Positions 9,646 to 19,337 of a stretch of 64,000 nt of DNA are shown here, one piece after another. The stretch covers positions 1 through 64,000 of the forward strand of contig JARLIU010000097.1 in assembly GCA_031291595.1 (NCBI GenBank). The letters run 5' to 3'. Under the pieces are notes generated by a model. It made no database searches. It saw only the letters and a list, made by a program, of their open reading frames with translations, and was not told the origin of the DNA. The stretch comes from Ancalomicrobiaceae bacterium. GTDB taxonomy: Bacteria; Pseudomonadota; Alphaproteobacteria; Rhizobiales; Ancalomicrobiaceae. Numbering within the stretch: the stretch's first letter is position 1; every line of letters begins with the position of its first letter. Made by a program: the position numbers and the translations under genes.

Positions 9646-10524
9646 TCAGGCTTCGAGATGTCGTTGCGGAATCAGGCGCCAGAGAAAGCCGCCCACTCGG
9701 CCGAAGACGAGCGAAAAGGCATAGGCCACGCCGGCCGCCAGGATGATCGCCGGCCCTGACGGCAATCCGAACTGGTAGGAGGCGATCAGGCCGAAATAGC
9801 CCGACAGCACGGCGATGACCACCGCCACCGCAATCAGGCCGGAGAGGTCGATCGCCCACAGCCGCGCGCTGGCCGCCGGCAGCATCATCAGTCCGACCGC
9901 CAACAGCGTGCCGAGCGCGTGGAAGCCCGCCACCAGATTGAGCACGACCAGCCCCATGAAGGCGAAGTGCACCGGCGCGCCGGCCCGGCTGATCGAGCGC
10001 AGGAACTGCGGATCGACGCATTCGATCACCAAGGGCCGGAAGATCAGCGCCAGGGTGACGAGCGTGATGGTGGTGATGCCGGCCAGGAGCGTCAGCGCAT
10101 CGTTGTCGAGCGCCAGCACGGTTCCGAACAGCACGTGCAGCAGGTCGACGTTGGAACCGTGCAGCGACACGATGGTGACGCCGAGAGCCAGAGAGAGGAG
10201 GTAGAAGGCGGCGAGCGTCGCATCTTCCTTCAGCACGGTGGTGCGCGCCACGAAGCCGGCGCCGAAGGCGACCGCCAGCCCCGCGACCAGTCCGCCGATG
10301 GTCATGGCGGTCAGCGACAGGCCGGACACCAGATAGCCGATCGCCGCGCCCGGCAGGATGGCATGCGCCATGGAATCGCCGGTCAGCGACATGCGCCTCA
10401 GCATCAGGAACACGCCGACCGGTGCCGAACCCAGCGCCAGCGCCAGCGTGCCGACCAAGGCGCGCCGCATGAATTCGAAGTCGAGGAAGGGCGCGACCGC
10501 CCAGTCGTAGACAATGTCGATCAT
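9646..10524 (-). CDS. znuB: Zinc ABC transporter permease
   Basis: MIDIVYDWAVAPFLDFEFMRRALVGTLALALGSAPVGVFLMLRRMSLTGDSMAHAILPGAAIGYL, ABC-3 family. Confidence 0.92.
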   Translation of the reverse strand: MIDIVYDWAVAPFLDFEFMRRALVGTLALALGSAPVGVFLMLRRMSLTGDSMAHAILPGAAIGYLVSGLSLTAMTIGGLVAGLAVAFGAGFVARTTVLKEDATLAAFYLLSLALGVTIVSLHGSNVDLLHVLFGTVLALDNDALTLLAGITTITLVTLALIFRPLVIECVDPQFLRSISRAGAPVHFAFMGLVVLNLVAGFHALGTLLAVGLMMLPAASARLWAIDLSGLIAVAVVIAVLSGYFGLIASYQFGLPSGPAIILAAGVAYAFSLVFGRVGGFLWRLIPQRHLEA

Positions 10525-11273
10525 GCCGCCCCCCGCGCACAGGCGACCGCGTCGCGATCGAAGGCCTCGACCATGTGCCGGGCGGCAAGGAGATTAGCCG
10601 GCGTACAGACGTCGCGTGTCGCTCCCCAGGCGATGCATTCGCGCGCCAAGAGCATGGTCTCGGGGAAATGCCGGCGAACCGTCTCGAGGTCGTGCAGTAC
10701 GGTGACGATGGTACGCCCCTCGCCGTGCCAGCGATGAATGAGGGCGATCAGATCGCTCGCCGTGCGCGTATCGATGGCATTGAATGGTTCATCCAGCAGG
10801 ATGACGCGGGCGTCCTGCAGCAGCAGCCGGGCGAACAGCGTGCGCTGCATCTGCCCGCCGGAGAGCGTGCCGATCGAGCGGCGTTCGAACCCTTCGAGCC
10901 CGACGGCGGAGATGGCAGCGGCGACTTTCGCCGCGGATTTCGGCCCGATCGTGCCGAACGCCCCGACCGTCCGCCATAGACCCATGGCGACGAAATCGTA
11001 GAGATTGAGGGGAAATGAGCGATCGACATCGGCAAGCTGCGGCAGATAGGCGATGTCGCGGCCTTCGATCGCATCGAGCTTCAACTGGCCGCCGATCGGC
11101 TTCAACGCCCCGACGACGCCTTTCAGCAGCGTCGACTTGCCGGCCCCGTTCGGCCCGATCACCGCCAACAGCGATCCGGGCTTCACCTCGCCGGTCAAGT
11201 GATGCAGCGCCGGATGCCGGTCGTAGCCGAGCGTCAGGTTTTCGAAGCGGATGCTGGGAGCGGTAAGCGTCAT
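10521..11273 (-). CDS. znuC: Zinc ABC transporter ATP-binding protein
   Basis: IGPNGAGKSTLLKGVVG Walker A; LSGGQMQRTLFARLLLQDARVILLDEP. Confidence 0.92.
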   Translation of the reverse strand: MTLTAPSIRFENLTLGYDRHPALHHLTGEVKPGSLLAVIGPNGAGKSTLLKGVVGALKPIGGQLKLDAIEGRDIAYLPQLADVDRSFPLNLYDFVAMGLWRTVGAFGTIGPKSAAKVAAAISAVGLEGFERRSIGTLSGGQMQRTLFARLLLQDARVILLDEPFNAIDTRTASDLIALIHRWHGEGRTIVTVLHDLETVRRHFPETMLLARECIAWGATRDVCTPANLLAARHMVEAFDRDAVACARGAA

Positions 11274-11446
11274 GTCTCAGCCCAGATGACGGCGATCCAA
11301 ACGAATGCCGTCAACGCGACGGCAATGGCGAGTCGCGCCTTCAACGACAGGCGCAACAGCGAAAAGGCCGGGCCGAACGACGACGCGTGCGCGACGCCGG
11401 CTGCGTGCCCGCCGGGCAAGGGATGCCTATGGTCATGGTCTGCCAA
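11270..11446 (-). CDS. 58-aa His-rich single-TM protein, first gene of the znu operon
   Basis: TTG start; ADHDHRHPLPGGHAAGVAHASSFGPAFSLLRLSLKARLAIAVALTAFVWIAVIWAET*; stop TGA overlaps znuC ATG (ATGA); lies between the Zur-like box and znuC. Confidence 0.6.
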   Translation of the reverse strand: MADHDHRHPLPGGHAAGVAHASSFGPAFSLLRLSLKARLAIAVALTAFVWIAVIWAET

Positions 11447-11533
11447 GCGAGTTGATCCACTGTTGTCTGCTGCGTCGGCCCGATGGATCGGACCGGGAGC
11501 GCTGGCCGCAGCCGGCCACCCCGGCGATTGATA

Positions 11534-11548
11534 TGTTATAAGATAACA
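11534..11548. promoter_or_regulatory. Zur-box-like palindrome upstream of znu operon
   Basis: TGTTATAAGATAACA, near-perfect dyad TGTTAT-A-A-G-ATAACA, as expected for an alphaproteobacterial Zur operator. Confidence 0.7.
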
Positions 11549-11878
11549 CTTGGCGCCCTGGCAAGCGGAAATCGCCGCAGGCGCCAGCCCGGCCGGAAGC
11601 GACGGGCAGAATGCTGCGTCCGCCGGGATAAGCCGCGGCGCCAACGGACGAGTCAGGCGCACGGCCGGTGCCGGGGCACAGATCTGCCGACACACGCGCA
11701 AGGCGGGCTCCGCGCCGTCTTGTGTCCGCGCGTCAACGCGCACGAATATTCGGCCGTCCGCGGTCCTCACCGGATTCCGTTCCCGCGCTCGCTTGGATAG
11801 ACTGCACCAACCGCCGCGTCGCACGTGCGACCGGAACAGGCGACGCCCGGCGGCCGAAGTCGTTACGCGAGGAATGCC

Positions 11879-13288
11879 ATGGCCGATCTGTCGTCCTTTC
11901 CCATCACGGCCAAATGGCCGGCGCTGACACCCGAACGGATCCAACTCTATTCGCTGCCGACGCCGAACGGTGTCAAAGTGTCGATCTGCCTCGAGGAAAT
12001 GGGTCTGGCCTACGAGCCGCACCGCATTTCGTTCGATGCCAGCGACCAATTCTCGCCGGAATTTCTCTCGCTCAGCCCCAACAACAAGATCCCCGCCATC
12101 ATCGATCCCGACGGCCCCGGCGGCAAACCGATCGGCCTGTTCGAATCGGGAGCCATCCTGCTCTATCTCGCCGAGAAGACCGGCCAGTTCCTGCCGAAGG
12201 AGGCGAGCGGCCACTACGAGGCGCTGCAATGGCTGATGTTCCAGATGGCCGGCATCGGGCCGATGTTCGGTCAGGTCGGCTTCTTCCACAAATTTGCCGG
12301 CAAAGACTATGAGGATCGGCGTCCGCTCGCCCGCTATGTCGGCGAATCGCGCCGCCTGCTTGGCGTCTTGAACCAGCGCCTGGAAACCCGCACCTGGATC
12401 CTGGGCGACGACTATTCGATCGTCGACATGGCGGTGTTCCCCTGGGTGCGCAATCTGATCGGCTTCTACGAGGCGCGCGATCTGGTCGAATTCAACGGCT
12501 TCACCCATGTGGCACGCGCCCTCGAAGCCTTCCTAGAACGCCCGGCCGTCGTTCGCGGCCTGACCATTCCGGCTGAAACGCCGGCCGCCAAGGAGGTTCC
12601 CGCCAACATGTCGAACGCCCCGCACAGTGCCAAGCCGCCGGAACGCGTCTTCCGCGAGGGCCGCTTCGCCCGTATCGAACCGCTCGACGCCGACGGTCAC
12701 GGCGGCGATCTCTGGTCGGGCGGACTCAGGGATGCCTCGATCTGGACCTACCTCGCCTACGGCCCGTTCTCATCGGAAGGCCAGTTCCGCCAGTGGTTGC
12801 AGACGCGTGAACAGTTGCAGGATCCGCTGTATTTCACCATCGGCGACCGCACGTCGGGCTCCGCCATGGGCTGCGCCGCGCTGATGGAGACCCGGCCCGA
12901 GATGGGCGTCATCGAGGTCGGCCACATCTTCTTCTCGCCCGCCCTGCAGCGCACGCCGGCGGCGACTGAGGCGATCTACCTGCTGATGCGCTATGTCTTC
13001 GAGGATCTCGGCTACCGCCGCTTCGAGTGGAAATGCGACAATGCCAACGAGCCGTCGAAGCGGGCGGCCACGCGCTTCGGCTTCGCCTTCGAAGGGGTCT
13101 TTCGCCAGCACATGATCGTCAAGGGCCACAACCGCGACACCGCGTGGTTCTCGATCGTCGACAGCGAATGGCCGGCGCTGGAGCAGGCCTTTGACACGTG
13201 GCTGGCCGCCGACAATTTCGATGCCGACGGCAAGCAGAAGCAGCGGCTTGGAGAGCTGACCGCCAAGGCTCTCGGGCGCGCGAGCTGA
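11879..13288 (+). CDS. Glutathione S-transferase / GNAT N-acetyltransferase in-frame fusion
   Basis: N-terminal MADLSSFPITAKWPALTPERIQLYSLPTPNGVKVSICLEEMGL..NNKIPAIIDPD (GST) and C-terminal RFARIEPLDADGHGGDLW...RRFEWKCDNANEPSKRAATRFGF (GNAT) in one uninterrupted frame. Confidence 0.85.
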   Translation: MADLSSFPITAKWPALTPERIQLYSLPTPNGVKVSICLEEMGLAYEPHRISFDASDQFSPEFLSLSPNNKIPAIIDPDGPGGKPIGLFESGAILLYLAEKTGQFLPKEASGHYEALQWLMFQMAGIGPMFGQVGFFHKFAGKDYEDRRPLARYVGESRRLLGVLNQRLETRTWILGDDYSIVDMAVFPWVRNLIGFYEARDLVEFNGFTHVARALEAFLERPAVVRGLTIPAETPAAKEVPANMSNAPHSAKPPERVFREGRFARIEPLDADGHGGDLWSGGLRDASIWTYLAYGPFSSEGQFRQWLQTREQLQDPLYFTIGDRTSGSAMGCAALMETRPEMGVIEVGHIFFSPALQRTPAATEAIYLLMRYVFEDLGYRRFEWKCDNANEPSKRAATRFGFAFEGVFRQHMIVKGHNRDTAWFSIVDSEWPALEQAFDTWLAADNFDADGKQKQRLGELTAKALGRAS

Positions 13289-13550
13289 CCATGGCCGCAC
13301 CGATCGTCGATCGGGCGCATCCCGCCCGGTCGGCAGGTCGCGCCGATCGCCTTGCGCACCGGCAGCAGCCCGGTCGGCGACGACTTTCACCATCCGATAA
13401 CGCAAGCGATGAAAATCCGGACCGTTACGACCAATGGCCAAGCCGGGTCGGTCCGTCCGTCTACTTACCGGCATCGAATTCGCCACACTTTCGTGGCATA
13501 GCTGGTGATCCTCCCCCACACACAGCAAATCGCGAACGGAATTCCTAGCG

Positions 13551-14324
13551 ATGTCAGCCTTTCCCGTCGTCCTCGTCTCCGCCGACAACAAGTCGCTCAA
13601 TCAAGTCAACTGGCACATGACCCCGGCGCAATACGCCGAGGCCGTCCTCTACGGTGCCGGCGCCATGCCGCTTCTGCTGCCGCCGCTTGGCGGTTCGATC
13701 GATATCGACAGCATCCTGGACCGCGTCGACGGCGTCCTGCTGTCCGGCGCCCGCTCCAACGTGCACCCGAGCCTCTACGGCGTCGAGCCGACCGTCAGCC
13801 ATGAACCTTATGACGCCGCGCGCGACGCCACCACGCTGCCGCTGATCCGCGTAGCGATCGAGCGCGGCATTCCGCTCCTCGCCATCTGCCGCGGCTTTCA
13901 GGAATTGAACGTCGCGCTCGGCGGCACGCTGTTGACCGAAATCCACGCCGTCGACGGACGCATCGATCACCGCTCGCCCGACAGCACCTGCGAGGACGAA
14001 CGCTACGGCCTCAGCCACCAGGTGCATGTGGTCGAGGGTGGGCGCCTGCGGCAGATCCTCAGCGAAAGCGACATCCCGGTGAATTCGCTGCATCGCCAGG
14101 GGCTCGATATCCTGGCGCCGGAGCTGACCGTCGAGGCCAATGCGGCCGATGGCACCATCGAGGCGGTGAGCGTCACCAAGGCCAAGGGCTTCGCCCTCGG
14201 CGTGCAGTGGCATCCGGAGTACTGGGTGCGCTCGGATCACTCTTCGGTGAAGTTGTTCGCCGCTTTCGGCGAAGCCGTCCGTGTCTATGCGGCCGAGCGC
14301 GCCAAGCGCGCGGTAACGGTCTGA
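13551..14324 (+). CDS. Gamma-glutamyl-gamma-aminobutyrate hydrolase family protein (class I GATase-like, PuuD-like)
   Basis: GVLLSGARSNVHPSLYG; IPLLAICRGFQELNVALGGTL; GVQWHPEY. Confidence 0.9.
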   Translation: MSAFPVVLVSADNKSLNQVNWHMTPAQYAEAVLYGAGAMPLLLPPLGGSIDIDSILDRVDGVLLSGARSNVHPSLYGVEPTVSHEPYDAARDATTLPLIRVAIERGIPLLAICRGFQELNVALGGTLLTEIHAVDGRIDHRSPDSTCEDERYGLSHQVHVVEGGRLRQILSESDIPVNSLHRQGLDILAPELTVEANAADGTIEAVSVTKAKGFALGVQWHPEYWVRSDHSSVKLFAAFGEAVRVYAAERAKRAVTV

Positions 14325-14355
14325 CACAGCCTCGGGCCGGAGACGGCGGGGCGTC

Positions 14356-15414
14356 TCAGCCCCCGCTGCCAACGCCCGTCAGAGCGGCACCCAACAGCAG
14401 TACACCGAAGGCGAGCACGGCAAAGGCCGCCAGCACCTCGGCGCCACGCACGATCCTGAGCGTCATCGAGCGGTCGGCCCCGGCGAAACCGATGGCCCGA
14501 TCCTTCATCAGGACCGCCGCGCTCGCCATCGCGGCCACTGTCGTGCCGGTGCCGACCGCCATGGCGATGACCGACACGATGCCGGCCAGAAACAGTTTCT
14601 GGCTGAAGGCGAATACCAGCACGATGATGGCGCCGGAACACGGCCGGGCGCTCACCGCGGCGATGGCACCGAACGCCCGCCGCCAGTCGAAGCGTCCCTG
14701 CAGCGACGCCGCATCGACGAAATCGCCACAATCCGTGCACAGGAACGGGCCGGAGACGGCACCCTTCGGAGCGCTGCCGACCATCAGATTGGTGTGACCG
14801 CAGTTGGCGTCGTGCACATGCATCGTCGCGCCCTCCGCCGTCACGACGAGATGAGCGTGCGAGCCGAACAGCCGCAGCACTTTGGTGGCGACCAGCCACA
14901 GCCCGAGCGCCGTGATCATCACGGCGCTGGTCAGTTCCAGGCCTTCGGTGGCAAACGTCATCTCGCGTGCGGTGACGTCGAGGGCGAAGCGGGCAAAGCC
15001 GACGAACACGATCGCCACCACGCCCTGGCCGAGCGAGGAGACGTAGGACAACAGAATGCCGCGCCTGAGCGTTTCGCGATTGGCGATCAGATAGGACGAG
15101 ATCACCGCCTTGCCGTGCCCCGGCCCGGCCGCATGGAACACGCCGTAGGCGACCGACAGGCCGGCAAGCAGCAGCGCGGCGTGCGGATCGCTGCGGATGA
15201 GCTTCAACGCCGACGTCAGCGCCTTGTAGAAATCCGCCTGCCGCTCGGCGATCCAGATGAACACCGGGTTGGAGCCGACGGAGGCCCCGGCCTCCGGCGC
15301 ACCGACGCCGAACGGGCCGGCCCCTTGCGCATGTGCCGCGGATGCGGCAAGCGCCACCATGGCGACGGCAAGGCCAATGGCGGCGAGCGTTTCGGTGCGG
15401 CCTGCCATCCTCAT
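14356..15414 (-). CDS. NicO/RcnA-like nickel/cobalt transport protein
   Basis: VAYGVFHAAGPGHGKAVISSYL; RPCSGAIIVLVFAF; His/Cys-rich loop between TM segments. Confidence 0.85.
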   Translation of the reverse strand: MRMAGRTETLAAIGLAVAMVALAASAAHAQGAGPFGVGAPEAGASVGSNPVFIWIAERQADFYKALTSALKLIRSDPHAALLLAGLSVAYGVFHAAGPGHGKAVISSYLIANRETLRRGILLSYVSSLGQGVVAIVFVGFARFALDVTAREMTFATEGLELTSAVMITALGLWLVATKVLRLFGSHAHLVVTAEGATMHVHDANCGHTNLMVGSAPKGAVSGPFLCTDCGDFVDAASLQGRFDWRRAFGAIAAVSARPCSGAIIVLVFAFSQKLFLAGIVSVIAMAVGTGTTVAAMASAAVLMKDRAIGFAGADRSMTLRIVRGAEVLAAFAVLAFGVLLLGAALTGVGSGG

Positions 15415-15438
15415 AGGCGCGTCCTCATGCGGCTGTCC

Positions 15439-16104
15439 TCAAGGGCATCTGACCGTGATGCGGTTGGCAAGATCCTTGGTCATGTCCTGCAGATCCGGCG
15501 GCAACTGCCGTTCGGTAGCCGGGATCTGGCTGAGTATCGCCGCCGAGGCCGCGTCCGGCTCGCCCTTCGGCTGCACCTTCAGGTCGCAACCAGTCGGCGC
15601 ATTGACGAGCAGCGCCGGTTCGCTGTCGACGAGCGTGAAATCGACGAAATAGCCGGGATCGTAGACATCGAGGGTCAGCGTCCGTTTCGACACTTTGACC
15701 TGCTCCATCAGCGGCAGCGTAAAGAACAGCGTCAACTGGCCGCCGTCCATCTGCAGCCAATATTCGGTCGGGATTTTGAAGCCGTAGCGCTTGCCGGCGA
15801 CATGCAGAAAGCTGAAGTAATCGTAGTCCTTGAGCGCGTCGACGTTGATCTTGGCGAGCGGCTGCAGCGCCTCGCGCGTCACCTTGCCAGTGTCATCGGT
15901 GGCAAGCCCCTGCGTGGCGAAGGCCGAAAACGCCTCATCGAAGCGCCAGACATGGCGGACCGCAGTCAACGTGCCCGTCGTATCGAACACCAGTTCGGCG
16001 CGGGCATCGACGAACACGTGCGGATGTGCCGCCGCCGGCCGCACGGCCGCCAACAACGCGCCGACAATGGCAAATGCCATGGCGAGACGGCGCCAATGGA
16101 TCAT
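15439..16104 (-). CDS. DUF1007 family periplasmic protein
   Basis: MIHWRRLAMAFAIVGALLAAVRPAAAHPHVFVDARAELVFD; paired with NicO-like gene. Confidence 0.85.
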   Translation of the reverse strand: MIHWRRLAMAFAIVGALLAAVRPAAAHPHVFVDARAELVFDTTGTLTAVRHVWRFDEAFSAFATQGLATDDTGKVTREALQPLAKINVDALKDYDYFSFLHVAGKRYGFKIPTEYWLQMDGGQLTLFFTLPLMEQVKVSKRTLTLDVYDPGYFVDFTLVDSEPALLVNAPTGCDLKVQPKGEPDAASAAILSQIPATERQLPPDLQDMTKDLANRITVRCP

Positions 16105-16300
16105 CGAATGAACTCGCTCAGCATGCACTTCCTCGACTCTGGCTCAAATCTGCACAGGCGAACCCTAGCGTCCGGCGCGACGGCCGCCAGCATCCGCGGC
16201 GACAGAATCAGCCGAACATGGCGGAACGACGGCTGCCGCTCCGGCCGGCACAGCATGTGGCACGACAGGTCGCCGCAGCCCGATCCGGCGAGCGATTGTC

Positions 16301-17209
16301 CTAATCCGTCTCGCACGGATCATAGCTGCGCTCGAACCAGTTCGCCAGGAAGTCGACGAAGGCGCGCACCTTGCCGGAAAGATGCCGGCGATGCGGATAG
16401 ACCGCAAACATGCCGATCGACTGCTTGGAATACTCTTCGAGCACCATCCGCAATTCGCCACGCTTCAGCGCGCCGACGCAGATGAACTCCGGCAATCGCG
16501 TATAGCCGACCCCGGCAACCGCCGCCGCCAGCGCCACCTGCGGCGAATTCACCTCGATGCGCGGCTTCACCGTTACCGTCACGCGGTCGCCATCGAGCAG
16601 GAACGCCCAAGTCGCCCGCGTCCTGAGGTTGGTATCGACGATCGTCGGCAGTTGCGCCAGGTCCTGCGGCGTCTTCGGCTCGCCGTGCGCCGCGATGCAG
16701 GCGGGCGACGCCACCACCATGGTGCGGAACGACGACAGCCGCCGCGCGATCAGGCTGGAGTCCGCCATATCGGTGAGCCTGACGGCCACATCGAACCCCT
16801 CCTCGACCAGATCGACGAAGCGATCGTCGAGCCGGAGATCGAGCAGGATCTCCGGCTGCGCCGCCAGAAACTCCATGATCGCCGGCCCGAGCATCGTATC
16901 GCCGAACGAGCGTGGCGCCGACACGCGCAACAGCCCGCGCGGTTCCTTGTGGGTATCACGCACCGCATCGGCAAGATCTTCCAACCGTTGCAGAATCTCA
17001 CTCGCCTCGCGGAAATAGGCGGCGCCGACCTCGGTCATCGACAGCTGCCGCGTGGTGCGGTTGAGCAGCCGCACGCCGAGTTCATCCTCGAGATCGCGAA
17101 CATACTTGGAAATCAATGCCTTCGACTTCGACATGCGGCGCGCCGCGGCCGAAAAGCCGCCGGCCTCGGCCACCTGAACGAAGGCTTGCATGCGAGTGAA
17201 CGTATCCAT
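16301..17209 (-). CDS. LysR-family transcriptional regulator
   Basis: MDTFTRMQAFVQVAEAGGFSAAARRMSKSKALISKYVRDLEDELGVRLLNRTTRQLSMTEVG HTH. Confidence 0.93.
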   Translation of the reverse strand: MDTFTRMQAFVQVAEAGGFSAAARRMSKSKALISKYVRDLEDELGVRLLNRTTRQLSMTEVGAAYFREASEILQRLEDLADAVRDTHKEPRGLLRVSAPRSFGDTMLGPAIMEFLAAQPEILLDLRLDDRFVDLVEEGFDVAVRLTDMADSSLIARRLSSFRTMVVASPACIAAHGEPKTPQDLAQLPTIVDTNLRTRATWAFLLDGDRVTVTVKPRIEVNSPQVALAAAVAGVGYTRLPEFICVGALKRGELRMVLEEYSKQSIGMFAVYPHRRHLSGKVRAFVDFLANWFERSYDPCETD

Positions 17210-17399
17210 GAATCCGATCCCCTATTGTTCGAAATCTGGGAACGATCCGTCGCCGATGTCAACCTGTTCCGTCCGACGCCGGAAAAACGCCGCAATTGCG
17301 CCGCCCGGGCGCCGACTGGCGTTAACTATCGAGGCCGACGTCTAGTTTGCCGGCTCCGGGACGCGCAAAAAATCTCCGTCAAGCCAAATTTCCACTTGC

Positions 17400-18042
17400 A
17401 AGGCGGGGGGGATGCTCCTATCTCTCCCCTTGCCCAAATTCGCACGTGCCTGTGGCTGCGTGCCGGTTTGATGACTTCCAGGGACAAGAGGCCCGGAACA
17501 CGTCAGGGCAAAACCGGCAGCCGGAGAGCGAAACCGGCGCACCCCGTATCTCATACGGGGGACGTGGCTTGAAGCAACGACGTAGAGGGCTTTTTTGGTC
17601 TCTGCCGGCTTTCCATCAGCCGGGGTTACTGAAGAGGCGTCTATCTCCTTGCCGGGCGTGCGGTTCGGGAATCCCCGATCCAATCCATGGCACCCAGACG
17701 AACGGTCGCGGCGTGGTTTTGCGCAACGATTTGTCGTCTCCGCGTTTGCACGAACGCGGACTCTGGCCGGCTCCGCCGGCTCTCGGTCGGTTCTTTCGAC
17801 GTCAAGCCGTCTCCATCGCGGCTGAAGCGTCGGTGAGGTCCTGCCGACGATTCTTCGACAGCGGCTTGATGCCGTGGCCGAAGAGCAGGCTCGCGCCGGT
17901 TCGCCGGTGAGCGAGGGTGACCGCTGAGCGAAACGGATCCCGTGGCTACTGCCGCGGTGGCGGTCTTCGCTCTTGTTTTGGCTTCAGGCTGAGACCGAAA
18001 CGGGTCTCGCCGTTGCTTGGATACGGATTGGAGTACCCTGTC
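17400..18042 (+). ncRNA. Structured 5' leader of ODC gene (candidate speF-type leader RNA); boundaries approximate
   Basis: Hairpins CCCCGTAT-ctc-ATACGGGG (17542-17560), CCGGCT..AGCCGG (17605-17623), CCGCGTT..AACGCGG (about 17737-17760), GAGACC-gaaacg-GGTCTC (17991-18008) directly upstream of ODC; speF leader motif is known upstream of alphaproteobacterial ODC genes. Confidence 0.5.
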
Positions 18043-19173
18043 ATGACCGACCGCATCCGCGATTTTCTGCGCGCCAATCGCCCCGACGGCCCCTGCCTCG
18101 TGGTCGATCTCAATGTCGTGCGCGGCAACTATCAGCGGTTCGTCCGCGCCATGCCCGATACCCGCATCTACTACGCGGTGAAGGCCAACCCGGCGCCGGA
18201 AGTTCTCAACACGCTCGCCGAACTGGGCTCGTCGTTCGACACCGCCTCGGTCGCCGAGATCCAGATGGTGCTGGCGACCGGCGCCGCGCCCGACCGCATC
18301 TCCTACGGCAACACCATCAAGAAGGAGCGCGATATCGCCCGGGCCTATCAGCTCGGCATTCGCCTCTACGCGGTGGACTGCGTCGCCGAAGTGGAGAAGG
18401 TGGCGCGCGCCGCCCCCGGCTCGCAGGTGTTCTGCCGCATCCTGTCGGATGGCGCCGGCGCCGAATGGCCGCTGTCGAAGAAGTTCGGCTGCGTGCCGGA
18501 GATGGCGCCGGACGTGCTCGAGCATGCCCATCACCTCGGGCTTGTCGCCTATGGCGTGTCGTTCCATGTCGGCTCGCAGCAGGTCAACACCGAGGCCTGG
18601 GACAGCGCGCTGGCGTCGGCCGCCTGGGTCTTCCGCCGGATGGCCGAACGCGGCATCCAGCTGAAGATGGTCAACATGGGCGGCGGCTTCCCGACCCGCT
18701 ACCTGCGTCAGGTGCCGGAGGTGAACGCCTACGGCACCTCGATCACCAATGCGGTCAGGGCTCACTTCGGCAACGACCTGCCCGAGACCATCATCGAGCC
18801 GGGCCGCGGCATGGTCGGCGACGCCGGCATCATCAAGGCCGAAGTCGTGCTGATCTCCAAGAAGAGCGAAGACGACCGAGTCCGATGGGTCTACCTCGAC
18901 ATCGGCAAGTTCGGCGGTCTCGCCGAAACCATGGACGAGGCGATCCGCTATCCGATCCTCACCGAGCGGGACGCGGACGACAAGGAGCCTTGCGTGTTGG
19001 CCGGCCCGACCTGCGATTCGGTCGACGTGCTGTACGAGAAGACCCCCTATGATCTGCCGATCAGCCTCGAGATCGGCGATGAAGTGCTGATCGAAGGAAC
19101 GGGTGCCTACACCACGACCTACTCAGCGGTGGCTTTCAACGGCTTCGAGCCGTTGCGGGCCTATGTGATCTGA
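18043..19173 (+). CDS. Ornithine/lysine decarboxylase, fold-type III PLP enzyme
   Basis: RIYYAVKANPAPEVLNTLAELGSSFDTAS; FHVGSQ; EPGRGMVGDAG; GPTCDSVDV. Confidence 0.92.
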   Translation: MTDRIRDFLRANRPDGPCLVVDLNVVRGNYQRFVRAMPDTRIYYAVKANPAPEVLNTLAELGSSFDTASVAEIQMVLATGAAPDRISYGNTIKKERDIARAYQLGIRLYAVDCVAEVEKVARAAPGSQVFCRILSDGAGAEWPLSKKFGCVPEMAPDVLEHAHHLGLVAYGVSFHVGSQQVNTEAWDSALASAAWVFRRMAERGIQLKMVNMGGGFPTRYLRQVPEVNAYGTSITNAVRAHFGNDLPETIIEPGRGMVGDAGIIKAEVVLISKKSEDDRVRWVYLDIGKFGGLAETMDEAIRYPILTERDADDKEPCVLAGPTCDSVDVLYEKTPYDLPISLEIGDEVLIEGTGAYTTTYSAVAFNGFEPLRAYVI

Positions 19174-19337
19174 CGCTTGCGTCGGGCGGCCGACCGAAGA
19201 CAGGGAACCGGTTTTCGGTCAAGCAAACCGCCCGTCCCGGCAGGCCTCCTGCCGGCAGCGTTGGTCCAGAGATCGATCCGGGCGTGGCCCGCCCGGCTTT
19301 GGTTTCACCCCTTTTGTCTCAAGGGGAGCATCCGCTC

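Noticed and set aside
14794-16485. 563-aa plus-strand ORF
   Set aside because: Antisense to NicO-like and DUF1007 genes; low-complexity basic translation
17917-18042. N-terminal extension of ODC (MTAERNGSRGYCRGGG...)
   Set aside because: Region is full of stable hairpins and the ODC family N-terminus begins near MTDRIRDFL; treated as leader RNA rather than coding
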